From a candidate division WOR-3 bacterium (lineage in GTDB: Bacteria > Hydrothermota > Tepidihabitantia > Tepidihabitantales > Tepidihabitantaceae): 59,364 nucleotides of DNA. The position numbers and the translations under genes were made by a program. The DNA lies in NCBI GenBank assembly GCA_039801085.1, contig JBDRTY010000006.1:1-59364 (forward strand), in the 5' to 3' direction. The notes below the pieces were generated by a model. It was not told where the DNA came from. It worked only from the letters and a program-made list of their open reading frames with translations, and made no database searches. This document shows positions 49,534 through 59,364 of this stretch, piece by piece (within the stretch, counting starts at the first letter, position 1; each line of letters opens with the position of its first letter).

Positions 49534-50529
49534 ATGCTGATTCTGGGGATTGAAACATCCTGCGATGAAACCGCGGCAGCGGTGTTAGAGGATGGTCTTT
49601 TTGTCCGGTCCAGTACTGTCTCTTCCCAGCTTGTGCATGCACTTTACGGCGGCGTAGTCCCGGAGCTGGCAGCACGGGCACATATCCGTATGATTGTGCC
49701 TGTGGTGGAACAGGCAGTGCGGGAAGCCGGAATCGATTATCCGCAGGTGGAGCTGATTGCTGTGACCCATGCCCCCGGACTGCTGGGTGCTCTGCTTGTC
49801 GGTCTGCCCTTTGCCAAGGGTTTGAGTTTCAGCCTGAACATCCCGTTTGTCGGGGTAAATCACATTGAGGGGCATATCTTTGCCCTGCGGCTTGAATATC
49901 CCCAGCTTCAGCCGCCATACCTGGGAGTGGTGCTTTCCGGCGGTCATACCGAACTGCTGCTCGTTAATGACTGGTGTGAATATCAGGAGCTGGGGGCAAC
50001 AGTTGATGATGCCTGTGGTGAGGCTTTTGACAAGGTGGCAAAGCTGCTCGGTCTGACCTATCCCGGCGGGGTTGAGATTGAACGGCTGGCGCTTGAGGGC
50101 AGACCGGTAATAGACTTTCCGGTTGCTGATGCCGGCGGGCTGGACTTCAGTTTTTCCGGACTCAAGACCGCGGTTCTCTATTATCTGCGCGAGCATCCGG
50201 ATGCCCACCGGCCGGATGTGGCAGCTTCGTTTCAGGTGGCAGCGGTCCGCCAGATTGCAAAAAGGGTGGAACAGGCGGTCCGGCAGACGGGAATGAGAAG
50301 GGTTGGTGTCTCTGGTGGTGTGGCGGCAAACCGGTATCTGCGCCAGCAGTTGCAGCTGCTAGCCGATCGACTAGGGTTTGAACTTTTAATTCCCCGACCC
50401 AAGTTCTGCACTGATAATGCAGCGATGATTGCCGCTGCCGGCTATGAGCGGTTCCGGCGGTTTGGTCCTTCTCAATTTGACCTGCCAGCCTTTGCCCGGC
50501 TGTCGTTTGCCGGTTCAAATCAGAAATAA
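49534..50529 (+). CDS. tsaD: tRNA N6-adenosine threonylcarbamoyltransferase
   Basis: A 331-residue ASKHA-fold enzyme making the t6A37 base of ANN-decoding tRNAs. The signatures are ILGIETSCDETAAAV, VTHAPGLLGALLVG, the metal site HIEGH, LSGGHTEL, GEAFDKVAKLLGL and the last SGGVAANRYLR with CTDNAAMIA. Full length for the family. Confidence 0.97.
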   Translation: MLILGIETSCDETAAAVLEDGLFVRSSTVSSQLVHALYGGVVPELAARAHIRMIVPVVEQAVREAGIDYPQVELIAVTHAPGLLGALLVGLPFAKGLSFSLNIPFVGVNHIEGHIFALRLEYPQLQPPYLGVVLSGGHTELLLVNDWCEYQELGATVDDACGEAFDKVAKLLGLTYPGGVEIERLALEGRPVIDFPVADAGGLDFSFSGLKTAVLYYLREHPDAHRPDVAASFQVAAVRQIAKRVEQAVRQTGMRRVGVSGGVAANRYLRQQLQLLADRLGFELLIPRPKFCTDNAAMIAAAGYERFRRFGPSQFDLPAFARLSFAGSNQK

Positions 50530-50570
50530 GTTTTTTCTGCGACCGGGTGGGATGTCCTTTCTGCCGGGGA

Positions 50571-50598
50571 TTGACTGCGGATGGCAGGCAGATAGAAT
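50571..50598 (+). promoter_or_regulatory. cysS promoter
   Basis: TTGACT (50571-50576), 16 bases, TAGAAT (50593-50598), nine bases to the ATG, so a leader of only a few bases. Confidence 0.5.
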
Positions 50599-50607
50599 TG
50601 GCACAGG

Positions 50608-51996
50608 ATGAAGGTATATAATACCCTCACACGACAGAAAGAGGAATTTGTCCCGGTGGAGAAGGGCAGGGTCAGAATCTATACCTGCGGACCAACCGTC
50701 TACTGGTTTGCCCATATCGGTAATTTCCGGGCATATGTGTTTGCCGACACCCTGCGCCGGGTGTTTGAATATCTGGGCTATGAGGTCCGCCATGTGATGA
50801 ACATTACTGATGTCGGGCATCTGACTACTGATGATGACCTGGGTGAGGATAAGCTTGAGGCGGGCGCCCGGCGGGAGGGGAGAACGCCAGAGGAGATCGC
50901 CCGGTTTTATGAGCAGGCGTTCTTTGCTGATGCACAGAAACTCAATATTATCAGACCGCATATTGTCTGCCGGGCAACTGAGCATATTCCGGATATGATT
51001 GAACTGATCCGGCGGATTGAGGCGAATGGATTTACCTACCGGACCAGTGTCGGGTTGATCTTTGATACCAGCAGGTATCCGGATTACTGGCGTCTGGGCA
51101 GGCTGAATCTGGAGGAGCAGCGTGCCGGTGCCAGAGTGGCGGTGGACCCGGAACGGCGTAACCCGTCCGACTTTGCGCTCTGGATTACCAATCAGCCCAG
51201 ACACCTGATGCAGTGGGATTCGCCTTGGGGCCGGGGATTCCCGGGCTGGCATATTGAATGCTCGGCAATGTCAATCAAGTATCTGGGGGAGGAGTTTGAC
51301 ATTCACACCGGCGGAATTGACCATATCCCGATTCACCACACGAACGAGCGGGCGCAGAATTTTGCTGCCACCGGCCGGGAGGTGGTGCGCTACTGGATGC
51401 ATAACGCCTTTCTCCAGCTCGGTGAGGCACGGATGGGCAAGTCGGAAGGCAATATCATGACCGTCACTGAGCTGGAAAGGCAGGGTTATGAGCCCCTGGC
51501 GTTCCGGTATCTGTGCCTGACCGCCCATTACCGGATGCCGCTTAATTTTACGATTGAAGCACTGCAGGGAGCGCAGAACGGGCTCCGAGGGCTGCGGGAG
51601 CTGGGATTGAATGCCCGGACCTGGCAGGAGGTTACAGGTGAATCGGAATGGCTGGAACGGGCACAGCTGGAATTCCAGACTGCGCTTGAGGATGATCTGA
51701 ACCTGCCGCAGGCAATGGCGGTGGTGTGGAGTCTGGTGCGGGAGGGCAACCGGCGCCAGGACCGCCGTGCCTGGAAGCTGCTCCTCGATTTTGACCGGGT
51801 TCTAGGTCTCCGGCTCGGAGAAACGCTCGAGGGGGAACAGGACATACCAGCCGATGTCCGGGCGCTGGCTGAGGAGCGGGAGCAGGCACGCCGGGCAAAG
51901 GACTGGGCAAGGGCGGACCGGTTGCGGGCGGAGATTTTAAGCCGGGGTTTTGTGATTGAGGATACAAAAGAGGGCTGGCGTTTGAAACGTGCTTGA
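50608..51996 (+). CDS. cysS: cysteinyl-tRNA synthetase
   Basis: A 462-residue class I synthetase charging tRNA-Cys. [13 protein letters not shown] holds a zinc cysteine and the HIGH-like [14 protein letters not shown] and [14 protein letters not shown] complete the zinc site; RMGKSEGN is the KMSKS counterpart. The DALR-type helical C-terminal domain is present. Full length. Confidence 0.97.
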   Translation: MKVYNTLTRQKEEFVPVEKGRVRIYTCGPTVYWFAHIGNFRAYVFADTLRRVFEYLGYEVRHVMNITDVGHLTTDDDLGEDKLEAGARREGRTPEEIARFYEQAFFADAQKLNIIRPHIVCRATEHIPDMIELIRRIEANGFTYRTSVGLIFDTSRYPDYWRLGRLNLEEQRAGARVAVDPERRNPSDFALWITNQPRHLMQWDSPWGRGFPGWHIECSAMSIKYLGEEFDIHTGGIDHIPIHHTNERAQNFAATGREVVRYWMHNAFLQLGEARMGKSEGNIMTVTELERQGYEPLAFRYLCLTAHYRMPLNFTIEALQGAQNGLRGLRELGLNARTWQEVTGESEWLERAQLEFQTALEDDLNLPQAMAVVWSLVREGNRRQDRRAWKLLLDFDRVLGLRLGETLEGEQDIPADVRALAEEREQARRAKDWARADRLRAEILSRGFVIEDTKEGWRLKRA

Positions 51997-52021
51997 CTTG
52001 TGACCGGTTTTATGTTAAATT
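51993..52021 (+). promoter_or_regulatory. tRNA-Ile promoter
   Basis: TTGACT (51993-51998), 17 bases, TAAATT (52016-52021), ending 11 bases before the tRNA 5' end. The -35 overlaps the cysS stop. Confidence 0.6.
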
Positions 52022-52032
52022 TAAAGCTGTCT

Positions 52033-52105
<73 letters not shown>

Positions 52106-52115
52106 TTTTAATTTT

Positions 52116-52994
52116 ATGAATCGCCGGATTGTGATTCTGATTGTGGCGTTGATGGTGCTGGTAACTATTCTCGGTACCGCGTTAACAGTCGGGGTATTTC
52201 TTTCCGGAGTCAGGAAGGAGGAAATACCGGCAGCAGGGGGTGCGCTTGGTTATCTTACCATTGAAGGGACAATAACCGATTCCCGGGAGACGGTACGTCA
52301 GCTCCAGTCGCTGGCAAAGAATAAGCAGGTAAAGGGGATTCTGATTCGGGTGGAGAGTCCGGGCGGCGGTGTAACTGCCGCACACGAAATTTACTCCGAG
52401 ATCAAACGTATCCGGGAGCAGGGTAAGCCGGTGGTGGTGTCAATGGGCACGGTTGCTGCCTCGGGCGGGTATTATGTCTCGACACCGGCCGATGTGATCG
52501 TTGCCAACCCCGGTACTCTGACCGGTTCGATCGGGGTAATCATGCAGCTGCCCGTGGTCCGCGGGTTGCTGGACAAGCTCGGAATGCGGGTGGAGACAAT
52601 CAAGTCCCGGGAGGCAAAGGATGTCGGCTCACCATTCCGGGAGATGACCGATGCTGACCGGCGTCTGCTTCAGACAGTGGTTAATGATGTGTACAGTCAG
52701 TTTCTGGAGGTAGTAAGCCGGGAGCGGAAGATTCCGCTTGACAGTCTGGAAAAGATCGCCGATGGCAGAGTTCTGACCGGCAGACAGGCGCGGCAGTTTG
52801 GTCTGGTGGATACGCTGGGTACATTTGAGGATGCAAAGCGGATTCTGGCTGAGCGCTGCGGGATCAGGGGCGAGCCGAAGTGGGTTAAACCCCGTCCGAA
52901 GCTGCGCCAGCTCTGGCGGGAGTTTTTTGACGAGGCCGGTGAACGGTTTTTCGGGATGCGGAACTATCCCCAGCTTTTATACCGCTGGTTCTGA
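52116..52994 (+). CDS. sppA: signal peptide peptidase SppA
   Basis: A 292-residue membrane-anchored serine protease that degrades cleaved signal peptides. There is one N-terminal membrane helix (about 4-30). The nucleophile is S116 in GTVAASGGYYVS and the general base K168 in SREAKDVGSP. It is a single-domain (short) form. The ATG is ten bases after tRNA-Ile, with no Shine-Dalgarno and no separate promoter visible. Confidence 0.93.
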   Translation: MNRRIVILIVALMVLVTILGTALTVGVFLSGVRKEEIPAAGGALGYLTIEGTITDSRETVRQLQSLAKNKQVKGILIRVESPGGGVTAAHEIYSEIKRIREQGKPVVVSMGTVAASGGYYVSTPADVIVANPGTLTGSIGVIMQLPVVRGLLDKLGMRVETIKSREAKDVGSPFREMTDADRRLLQTVVNDVYSQFLEVVSRERKIPLDSLEKIADGRVLTGRQARQFGLVDTLGTFEDAKRILAERCGIRGEPKWVKPRPKLRQLWREFFDEAGERFFGMRNYPQLLYRWF

Positions 52995-53043
52995 TTTTCC
53001 CTGACAGTTCATCAAAAATCGATTAATTTCCGGAGCGCTCGGC

Positions 53044-53439
53044 TCACGGCGAACTGGCAGGAGGAGTTAGCTGCGGCTTGGTGGCGGTTCTGATCAGCCG
53101 TCGGGCACGGGTGAGCAATCGGTGGATGGTGCGCAGTTTCTCCTCTGCAGTTTTTGGTTCAGCCTCGGACTTTGTCTGCTCAAGCAGGGTCCGCGCCTGG
53201 GTTAACAGTGATTCCGCGCTATTCAGTGAGCTCGCGGCTTCAGGAGAGAGCGGAACCGCCTTTGCTTGTGCCAGCCGGGCGGTAACCTGATTAACGCTGG
53301 CTTCAGTCCGTTCAGTCTGCAGTTTGATTTCTTTTGCTGTGATCCGGCGCTGGGTGCTCTTGCTGCCGGCAATGATGAATATGATACCGGCGATCACCAG
53401 GATACCGACAGCCGTCCAGATGATAATCCTCAGTTTCAT
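53044..53439 (-). CDS. membrane-anchored coiled-coil protein of unknown function
   Basis: A 131-residue protein with one N-terminal membrane helix (about 4-24) and a long Glu/Ala/Arg-rich helical region, ending in a Pro-rich tip. AAAGGAGC precedes the ATG. It is similar in plan to the upstream 123-residue gene, and both follow secA on the same strand, so a link with export is possible but unproven. Confidence 0.7.
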   Translation of the reverse strand: MKLRIIIWTAVGILVIAGIIFIIAGSKSTQRRITAKEIKLQTERTEASVNQVTARLAQAKAVPLSPEAASSLNSAESLLTQARTLLEQTKSEAEPKTAEEKLRTIHRLLTRARRLIRTATKPQLTPPASSP

Positions 53440-53452
53440 CTTCTGCTCCTTT

Positions 53453-53489
53453 GGGCGGGGGTTTGATCTCAGTTCCCAAACCCCCGCCC
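53453..53489 (-). terminator. 13-bp stem-loop between two small membrane-protein genes
   Basis: GGGCGGGGGTTTG (53453-53465) pairs perfectly with 53477-53489 around an 11-base loop. It follows the 123-residue gene and ends just before the Shine-Dalgarno of the next gene. There is no U-run, so partial termination or RNA stabilisation is likely. Confidence 0.6.
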
Positions 53490-53502
53490 GGGATTGTTAT
53501 TT

Positions 53503-53874
53503 CTACTCCCCTCGTTTCGCCAGCCGTTTGAGCTTGCGCAGTTCGGAAATATAGTCCTGAATCTCATTGCGCTTGTCGGTCAGCTGTTTTGGGTCGGTGA
53601 GAGTCTGGAACTCGGCGATCGCAGCCTGTGCCTTAGCCATTACCTCCTGCGCCTTTTCAGCTGATGGTCCGCTCAGTCCGGCGAAGTCCTTCCCGAGGTC
53701 GTTGAGGATGTCATTCCAGCGGGCGACTTCCTTGGGAATGTCAGCGACCTCCACAACACGCTTGCCCACCCTTGATTCCTGAGAACGGGTGCGGATCACC
53801 CAGATGCCGACGATGATGACGATGATGCCGAGGACGACATACAGGATGATTCGGCTTTTCGGGATTTTTGCCAT
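53503..53874 (-). CDS. membrane-anchored helical protein of unknown function
   Basis: A 123-residue protein with an N-terminal membrane helix (about 9-29, ILYVVLGIIVIIVGIWVI) and a helical soluble part. The ATG at 53874 has AAAAGGAGGAGC upstream; the longer frame to 53946 lies within secA. It starts 12 bases after the secA stop, so it is likely in the secA operon. Confidence 0.72.
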   Translation of the reverse strand: MAKIPKSRIILYVVLGIIVIIVGIWVIRTRSQESRVGKRVVEVADIPKEVARWNDILNDLGKDFAGLSGPSAEKAQEVMAKAQAAIAEFQTLTDPKQLTDKRNEIQDYISELRKLKRLAKRGE

Positions 53875-53885
53875 TGCTCCTCCTT

Positions 53886-56800
53886 TTATTTGGTTGTCCT
53901 GTTTTTGCTGCCCGCTGCTGACGGGATACCCGCCCGTCCGCAGCAATGTTTATATTTTTTCCCGGACCCGCAGGGACACGGGTCATTACGCCCGACCTTG
54001 GGCGTTTCCCGGCGGATGGGTGCCGGTCCCGGACCCAATGCCGGCGGTTGCGAGCCTGCTTCCGCAGTCGCCTGAGGTTTATAGGCACGCACCGGTGTCC
54101 GGGTCCTCGGGTTCAGCCGGTCCTCACCACTTTTCGGGTCGAGCCGGAAAAGCACGCGCAGCGCCTGCTGATAAAATTCCTGCATCGTCTCACTGAACAG
54201 ACGGAAGGACTCCTGCTTGTATTCCACGAGCGGGTCCTTCTGACCATAAGCCTGCAGGCCAATTCCTTCCCGCAGGATATCGAGCTGGTGCAGATGGTCG
54301 CGCCAGGCTTCATCCAGTGTGCCGAGAAATATCCGGCGGCACCACTGGGGAAACCGTTCCGGACCGAGCTCACCGGCCAGCTGCTGATACCGGTGGCGGG
54401 CGATCTCTTCCAGCATCGACTTCAACTGCTGACGGTTGTGCACCGTTTTGACCATTTCCTCCGGATTGATATCGGCAAGAAAGGTCTTGAGCATCTCGCC
54501 GCGCAGTCCGTCCCAGTTCCACTCATCAATATTGCCGGTGGCAAACTGTTCAATCAGCCGGTCAAGATACAAATCCAGAATATCATTAAATACACCGGCG
54601 AGGTCGGGCTCTTTGAGAATGGTGTCGCGCAGACTGTAAATTACCTCCCGCTGGCGGTTCATCACATCGTCATATTCCAGCAGGTGACGCCGGATTTCCG
54701 CATTACGGATCTCCACCCGCTTCTGGGCGTTGGCAATCACCCGGGTAACCAGCTTGTTGGCAACCGGTTCATCCTCATCCGGTGCCCAGCGGTCAAGAAC
54801 CGCTGCCATCCGGTCCGAGCCGAACAGGCGGAGCAGATCATCCTCAAATGAGAGGAAAAAGCGCGATGAGCCGGGATCGCCCTGCCGGCCCGATCTGCCC
54901 CGGAGCTGGTCATCGATCCGGCGTGCCTCATGCCGTTCGGTGCCGATGACATACAGTCCGCAGGGGACTTCCTCATAGCAGCGTCCGGGTTTTTCCTCCC
55001 AGTAGGCGCATTTGCCGTCACCGGAAATCAGATAGCACCGCTCGCCCTTGACCACCCCGGGTCCCAGCTTGATGTCGGTGCCCCGGCCCGCCATGTTCGT
55101 GGCAATGGTTACTGCCCCGGGCTGGCCGGCATAGGCGATGATCTGGCTTTCGGCTTCGTGATTCTTGGCGTTGAGGATTGAATAGCGGATGCCGGTCGGG
55201 CGCAGCATCCGGTCCAGCTCTTCGGACGCCTGGACCGAGGTGGTACCGACCAGTATCGGCCGGCCGAGCCTGTGCCATTTGACGATTTCTTTGACCACCG
55301 CCTGATACTTTGCCTTCTTGGTGCGGAAGACAACATCCGGATAGTCAATCCGGCGCACCGGTGCGTTGGTCGGGATTTCAATCACCTCAAGTTTATAAAC
55401 CTGATAAAGCTCACTGGCGATGCTTAAGGCGGTTCCGGACATACCGGCGATCTTCTTATACATCCGGAAGTAGTTCTGCAGGGTGATGGTGCCGAAGGTC
55501 TGGGTCTCCTCCCGGACCTGAACCTGCTCCTTTGCCTCGAGCGCCTCATGCAGACCGTCCGAGAACCGCCGGCCCGGCATCAGCCGGCCGGTGAACTCAT
55601 CAACGATTACCACCTGACCGTCCGGGGTCACCACATAGTCCACATCCTTCTCAAACAGGGCATAGGCCTTGAGCAGGGCATGGATGTTTGCCAGCCGGTC
55701 GCTCTTTTCCGCAAACTGGCGGTAGGTTTCCTCCTTGCGCTGTGCCCGTTCCTCCGGAGTGAGTCCGGGCTCAACATCCCAGCGGGCAAGCTCGGTGCTC
55801 AAATCCGGCAGTACAAAGAAGTTCGGATCATGGGGGGACAGGGCGGCACGCCCCTTGTCGGTCAGCTCAACCGAATGATCCCGTTCATCAATAACGAAAA
55901 ACAGTTCGGCATCAATTTCGGGGAGCCGCTTGTCCCGGCGCAGGATTCCATCCACCTGTTCAATCGTCCTTTTTACCCCCTCCTCCTGCTGGACCCGCAT
56001 CAGCCGTTTGTTCTTCGGTGATCCACGGAGCGCCTGCAGGAACTTTATTCCTGCCTCACTGGTTTTTCCCTGGCGCCAGAGCCGTTCCCCTTCTTCGACC
56101 AGCCGGTCCACCAGCCGGTCCTGCTCCCGGAAGAGCCGGCTGATCAGGGGCACCAGTTCCTGGAGCTGCTTCTGCTTGGAAAAGCCGACCGGTCCGGAGA
56201 TGATGAGCGGGGTGCGGGCTTCGTCAACTAGGATGATGTCCACCTCGTCAATGATCGCATAATGGTGGCCCCGCTGGACCTTGTCTTCCCAGGCGAGGAC
56301 CATGTTATCGCGCAGATAGTCAAATCCGAACTCGTTGTTGGTGCCATAGGTGATGTCGCAGGCGTACTGGGGCCGGCGTTCTTCCGGGCTCATTCCCGCC
56401 TGGATATAACCGACGGTCAGGCCCAGTGACTCATAAATCGGTCCCATCCACTCCCGGTCGCGCCGTGCCAGGTAATCATTAACCGTGACCAGATGGCACC
56501 CCTTTTTCTCCAGCGCATTGAGATAGAGCGGCATCGTTGCCACGAGTGTCTTGCCCTCCCCGGTTTTCATCTCCGCCACCTTGCCTTCATGGAGAACAAT
56601 TGCACCGATCAGCTGGACATCAAACGGCACCATGTCCCAGGTGATCTCCTGATTGGTTACGGTCCAGCGCTTGCCGACGAGCCGCCGGCAGGCTTCCTTG
56701 ACCAGGGCAAAGGCTTCAGGCAGGATCGAGTCCAGGGATTCGCCGTCCCGGACCCGGGCGATGAACTCCTCGGTCTTTTTGGGCAGGTCGGAGTCAGCAA

Positions 56801-56909
56801 GGGTTTTATAGGTTTCATAGATGGCGTTGATCTCTGCCACCTTCTCCCTCAGCCTTCTTACCTCCCGTTCGCTCTTGCTCGGAACGAGCCGTTTCAACAA
56901 ACCCAGCAT
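53886..56909 (-). CDS. secA: preprotein translocase ATPase SecA
   Basis: The 1007-residue motor that drives proteins through SecYEG. Walker A is [15 protein letters not shown]-like [23 protein letters not shown] and [13 protein letters not shown]. The C-terminal zinc motif is [13 protein letters not shown]. Between the two parts of the nucleotide-binding fold there is an enlarged segment (about residues 265-400, [20 protein letters not shown] and [16 protein letters not shown]) of the type found in Bacteroidetes/Chlorobi SecA. TGGACA-N17-TAAAAT (56921-56949) ends 11 bases before the ATG. Confidence 0.97.
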   Translation of the reverse strand: MLGLLKRLVPSKSEREVRRLREKVAEINAIYETYKTLADSDLPKKTEEFIARVRDGESLDSILPEAFALVKEACRRLVGKRWTVTNQEITWDMVPFDVQLIGAIVLHEGKVAEMKTGEGKTLVATMPLYLNALEKKGCHLVTVNDYLARRDREWMGPIYESLGLTVGYIQAGMSPEERRPQYACDITYGTNNEFGFDYLRDNMVLAWEDKVQRGHHYAIIDEVDIILVDEARTPLIISGPVGFSKQKQLQELVPLISRLFREQDRLVDRLVEEGERLWRQGKTSEAGIKFLQALRGSPKNKRLMRVQQEEGVKRTIEQVDGILRRDKRLPEIDAELFFVIDERDHSVELTDKGRAALSPHDPNFFVLPDLSTELARWDVEPGLTPEERAQRKEETYRQFAEKSDRLANIHALLKAYALFEKDVDYVVTPDGQVVIVDEFTGRLMPGRRFSDGLHEALEAKEQVQVREETQTFGTITLQNYFRMYKKIAGMSGTALSIASELYQVYKLEVIEIPTNAPVRRIDYPDVVFRTKKAKYQAVVKEIVKWHRLGRPILVGTTSVQASEELDRMLRPTGIRYSILNAKNHEAESQIIAYAGQPGAVTIATNMAGRGTDIKLGPGVVKGERCYLISGDGKCAYWEEKPGRCYEEVPCGLYVIGTERHEARRIDDQLRGRSGRQGDPGSSRFFLSFEDDLLRLFGSDRMAAVLDRWAPDEDEPVANKLVTRVIANAQKRVEIRNAEIRRHLLEYDDVMNRQREVIYSLRDTILKEPDLAGVFNDILDLYLDRLIEQFATGNIDEWNWDGLRGEMLKTFLADINPEEMVKTVHNRQQLKSMLEEIARHRYQQLAGELGPERFPQWCRRIFLGTLDEAWRDHLHQLDILREGIGLQAYGQKDPLVEYKQESFRLFSETMQEFYQQALRVLFRLDPKSGEDRLNPRTRTPVRAYKPQATAEAGSQPPALGPGPAPIRRETPKVGRNDPCPCGSGKKYKHCCGRAGIPSAAGSKNRTTK

Positions 56910-56920
56910 TTTAATAAACT

Positions 56921-56949
56921 ATTTTAATAATTTGAGCAGCACTTGTCCA
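56921..56949 (-). promoter_or_regulatory. secA promoter
   Basis: On the minus strand TGGACA (56944-56949), 17 bases, TAAAAT (56921-56926); the ATG follows after 11 AT-rich bases without a Shine-Dalgarno. Confidence 0.5.
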
Positions 56950-56958
56950 GATTTGACA

Positions 56959-58701
56959 TCAGCTCAGTTTCTTCACCGCCCGTTCCATTTCCTCGCGCAC
57001 CTCCCGGAACCCCTCCCGACCGATTGCGCTCCTGAGGGCAGGAATGGCATCCGGGTCGCCGATTTCCGCCAGTGCCCGGGCTGCGGCTTTGCGTACCTCC
57101 TGACTGGAATCGGAGAGGGCAACACACAGGTCATGGACCGCCTCCGGTGCCTTGATCCGGCCCAGGAGCCGGGCAACTTCCAGCCGGATTTCCGGGCGGA
57201 GATCACGCAGCCGGGGCAGAAGACATTCCAGCGCCGCCTTTCCGGCGCTGCTGAGCGCTCCCCAGTCCTGCCGGGCGCAGAAAAACTGGAGCCGGGTCCG
57301 GGGATCGGTCGGGACATTGCGCTGAGCAACGAGCGCCTCGGCTGCCGCCTTGCGCACCGCTGCATCAGGGTCGCTGAGCGCCTGAATCAGTGCTGGTGTT
57401 GTTTCCGGTGCCGGGGGGAAGTTCAGACCAAGTGCGTGGGCGGCATACTCGCGGGCGTTCGGGTTGTTATCGCTGGTGAGCAGTTCCGCAAGTCTGATTC
57501 CGGCGTCCGGGTAATTCCGGGGTGTGATTGACCGCGCTGCCGCCTGCCGGACCTCAAGGTCGCCGTCTCGCAGAGCAAAAAGCAACCGATCGAGTGCGAT
57601 GGTGCGGATCCGAGCCGGGGTATTTTCCGGCACCGCACCCAGTGCCATTGCCGCATTCACTCTGACCTCAGTTTCGAGGTCATCAAGCGCGGTCACCAGC
57701 AGTTTGACCGCAGGCTCCAGATGAACCGGCAGCAGGAGCCGGGCGGTAGTCTGAACCGCAACGATTTTCAGCTCCGGCGGTTCTTCGGTGTTGGTGATGA
57801 GCTGTTCGAACCGGTGCAGGGCTTTTTCCGGAGCGACCTCTGCCATCCGCTCCAGCACCCGCGACTGGAGGTTGATCATCCCCTCTTCTGCCAGGCGGGG
57901 TTCAAGCAGGCAGGCAAGCGAATCAAAGCTGTCGGTCTGCATGATCAGGCGTTCCAGCTCCCGCTCGGCCTGTCTGCGCTCAGCATCCCGGTCCAGCAGT
58001 TTTGCCTGAGCAAGCCAGTAGTCCAGTGTCTGTTCCGGTGTGCGCGGTTGAAACTGGCGGCGCCGGAGCGCCTTCAGGGCAAAAATCCGTTCCTGAGGCT
58101 GGGCTGCCCGCAGCCGTTTGATCAGTTCCTGCTCAACTTCGGGTGAACCGGCACGGGCAAGGGCGTGCAGACAGTGCTCATAAAGCTGATAGAGCAGCAT
58201 CAGATTCTTCAGATGGCGTCGGAATTCAAGGTCAACCTGTCGGATTTCAGTTTCCAGCTCCGATTTCAAACCCTCGAGCTCAGCCTGCGGGGCGTTCCGG
58301 CGCCGGGCTTCAGCCAGCAGCTTTTCATATTCGCTGACGATCCCGGATTGGAATGTGATCCGGATCCGGTTGACCACCCGCGCAACCGGTCCCAGTCCGG
58401 TTTCTGCCTTTTCCCAGGTGAAATCCTCATCTTCCGGCAAGGGCGTCAGCCGCTCCGGTGGTTGGGGGAGACGGTTGAGAACATCAAAGACAAAATCAAC
58501 ATCCTCAACCCGGCCGGACTGTGTCCTGATAGTTACCCCATTTTTTGCTGATTCCAGCTCCTTTTCAAGCCGGACAGAAAAGTCGCGCAGTTTATCTGCC
58601 AGTTCCGGACGGTTAAGGTCAACAGTCTCCAGCAAATGCCAGAAGGAAAGGAGACTTGAGACCTTTGACCCGGGCTTCCGATGTCCGAACAGCCATTTCA
58701 T
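56959..58701 (-). CDS. HEAT-repeat protein of unknown function
   Basis: A 580-residue soluble protein. Residues 1-190 are helical and partly coiled-coil. From about 200 to the C-terminus run HEAT/PBS-lyase-like repeats, each with 'D...VR..AA.AL' or similar (for example ETEVRVNAAMALGAVP, DLEVRQAAARSI, DAAVRKAAAEAL, SQEVRKAAARALAEIGD). Such scaffolds bind protein partners; none is evident. A TTGATT-N17-TAGTCT promoter (58710-58738) ends eight bases before the ATG. Confidence 0.85.
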   Translation of the reverse strand: MKWLFGHRKPGSKVSSLLSFWHLLETVDLNRPELADKLRDFSVRLEKELESAKNGVTIRTQSGRVEDVDFVFDVLNRLPQPPERLTPLPEDEDFTWEKAETGLGPVARVVNRIRITFQSGIVSEYEKLLAEARRRNAPQAELEGLKSELETEIRQVDLEFRRHLKNLMLLYQLYEHCLHALARAGSPEVEQELIKRLRAAQPQERIFALKALRRRQFQPRTPEQTLDYWLAQAKLLDRDAERRQAERELERLIMQTDSFDSLACLLEPRLAEEGMINLQSRVLERMAEVAPEKALHRFEQLITNTEEPPELKIVAVQTTARLLLPVHLEPAVKLLVTALDDLETEVRVNAAMALGAVPENTPARIRTIALDRLLFALRDGDLEVRQAAARSITPRNYPDAGIRLAELLTSDNNPNAREYAAHALGLNFPPAPETTPALIQALSDPDAAVRKAAAEALVAQRNVPTDPRTRLQFFCARQDWGALSSAGKAALECLLPRLRDLRPEIRLEVARLLGRIKAPEAVHDLCVALSDSSQEVRKAAARALAEIGDPDAIPALRSAIGREGFREVREEMERAVKKLS

Positions 58702-58709
58702 AACAGAAT

Positions 58710-58738
58710 AGACTAATACAGTTATCAGTAAAAATCAA
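58710..58738 (-). promoter_or_regulatory. promoter of the HEAT-repeat gene
   Basis: On the minus strand TTGATT (58733-58738), 17 bases, TAGTCT (58710-58715), eight bases to the ATG; near-leaderless. Confidence 0.45.
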
Positions 58739-59155
58739 GAGGTTCTGTGTCTATCTCAACCCTGTCCTGGACAGAAATATGTGCTCAGTCATGCACAAAT
58801 CAAGTTTAAGTTATCTCATTGATAAACATATAGTTAGCATTACAGAAGCGATTTTGGGGGGCTAGCCCGGGGCAGGCCCGGATACGGTTGGGGGAACGAG
58901 TGCTTGTTATGCTGTGATTTATGGCTGGGTCTAAGACCCAGGGAGGGGTTTATCCCGGGTTCAGATTTTGGTGCTGGTGTTGATTCGGGCCGGGGCAGGG
59001 TGTCAGACAGACCTTTCACAATTGAGGCCGGAGTTCCGGTCAGGTTTGCCGGGGTGATATGGGGTCTGTGCCGGGCTGAATAACTCACCGGTTTTGATAC
59101 CGAAGCAGAATGCGGTTTTTGCTCTGCCCGGCAGGGTGGAATGCAGTTAAAAAAT
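58739..59155. other. long intergenic region with no supported gene
   Basis: About 420 bases between the divergent HEAT-repeat and secreted-protein genes. The first 110 bases are AT-rich; from about 58850 it is GC-rich with a GGGGGGCTAGCCCGGGG stretch. An 82-codon frame on the minus strand has no ribosome-binding site or recognisable protein features. I see no RNA gene. Confidence 0.5.
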
Positions 59156-59183
59156 TTGACAATGATGACGATAAAATTAAAAT
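59156..59183 (+). promoter_or_regulatory. promoter of the last gene
   Basis: TTGACA (59156-59161), 16 bases, TAAAAT (59178-59183), with a 31-base stretch containing GGAGGT before the ATG at 59215. Confidence 0.65.
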
Positions 59184-59214
59184 TGATTAAGCAGTCAAAA
59201 CCGGAGGTGTATTA

Positions 59215-59364
59215 ATGAGGAGATTTGTTCTGAGCGGTCTACTTCTGCTCCTTGCCTTCGGCTTCGGGATGATCAGTCCGGAGCTGGAGCGGCATCTGAG
59301 CACCGCGGCGGCTGACCAGAAGCTGCCGGTTCACATCGTTCTGAAAAACCAGTATGACACCCGG
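59215..59364 (+). CDS. secreted protein, N-terminal fragment (possible subtilisin propeptide)
   Basis: Only the first 50 residues are in the window. MRRFVLSGLLLLLAFGFG is a signal peptide; ISPELERHL and LPVHIVLKNQYDTR resemble the start of propeptides of secreted S8 peptidases. GGAGGT lies seven bases before the ATG. The assignment to a protease is tentative; the gene is cut by the window edge. Confidence 0.6.
   Translation, partial: MRRFVLSGLLLLLAFGFGMISPELERHLSTAAADQKLPVHIVLKNQYDTR

Noticed and set aside
58840-59088. 82-codon minus-strand ORF
   Set aside because: No ribosome-binding site, Pro/Ser-rich composition and no recognisable features.

Overview
The window is a dense, GC-rich bacterial chromosome segment with about 48 protein genes, two tRNAs and no rRNA. 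Several signs point to an uncultured member of the FCB side of the bacterial tree; candidate phylum WOR-3/Stahlbacteria is my best guess, by inference and with low certainty. The signs are many secreted proteins ending in a short Por/type-IX-like sorting tail (a 'GVYF' motif then a basic end), a 1007-residue SecA with the long insert typical of Bacteroidetes/Chlorobi SecA, an archaeal-type endonuclease Q, and hundreds of bases of a REP-like element.

Layout. 1-420: REP-like cluster. 421-3195: large secreted Kelch protein. 3497-7464: transaldolase, transketolase and aminotransferase. 7461-17288 (minus): a housekeeping run with DUF4416, scpB, aspartate kinase, a DapL-like aminotransferase, a PPC protein, topA, acpS, a HAD hydrolase, a HIT protein, endonuclease Q and a methyltransferase. 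17829-20012: membrane protein, unknown protein, nth, membrane protein and tRNA-Gly. 20080-27510: three tandem modules encoding secreted proteins, set between REP-like clusters. 27796-34569: a four-gene operon with two BREX-type (DUF2791) ATPases and an Lhr/BrxHI-like helicase, followed by a glycosyltransferase. 34566-37566 (minus): bL28 followed by GDP-sugar genes and a glycosyltransferase. 37726-38979: an AT-rich secreted protein gene. 39052-39493: hicBA. 39541-42460: two BNR-like secreted proteins. 42596-58701: transporter, sugar isomerase, epimerase, acyl-CoA ligase, YbbR protein, tsaD, cysS, tRNA-Ile, sppA, secA and a HEAT-repeat protein. 59215 to the end: start of a secreted protein.

The most striking region is 20400-27200. 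Three modules begin with a nearly identical block of about 205 bases: a consensus-like sigma70 promoter, a hairpin in the 5' UTR, a Shine-Dalgarno and a signal-peptide start. The block ends in a run of C bases 7, 8 and 10 long. Only multiples of three (9 is the nearest) would join the signal peptide to the secreted protein, so all three copies are out of frame as sequenced. Bodies differ between modules, while the last ~84 coding bases of modules 1 and 3 are identical and module 2 keeps a remnant of that end. This looks like a phase-variable, modular set of surface-protein cassettes, although homopolymer error has to be excluded.

The second candidate system is the operon at 27796-33359, which carries BREX-like motors and a helicase but none of the BREX methyltransferase, phosphatase or BrxC genes.

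A third theme is promoter architecture. Many genes have TTGAC(A/T)-N16/17-TATAAT-like promoters placed so that transcription should begin at or within a few bases of the ATG or GTG, with no Shine-Dalgarno. Leaderless mRNAs therefore seem common in this genome.
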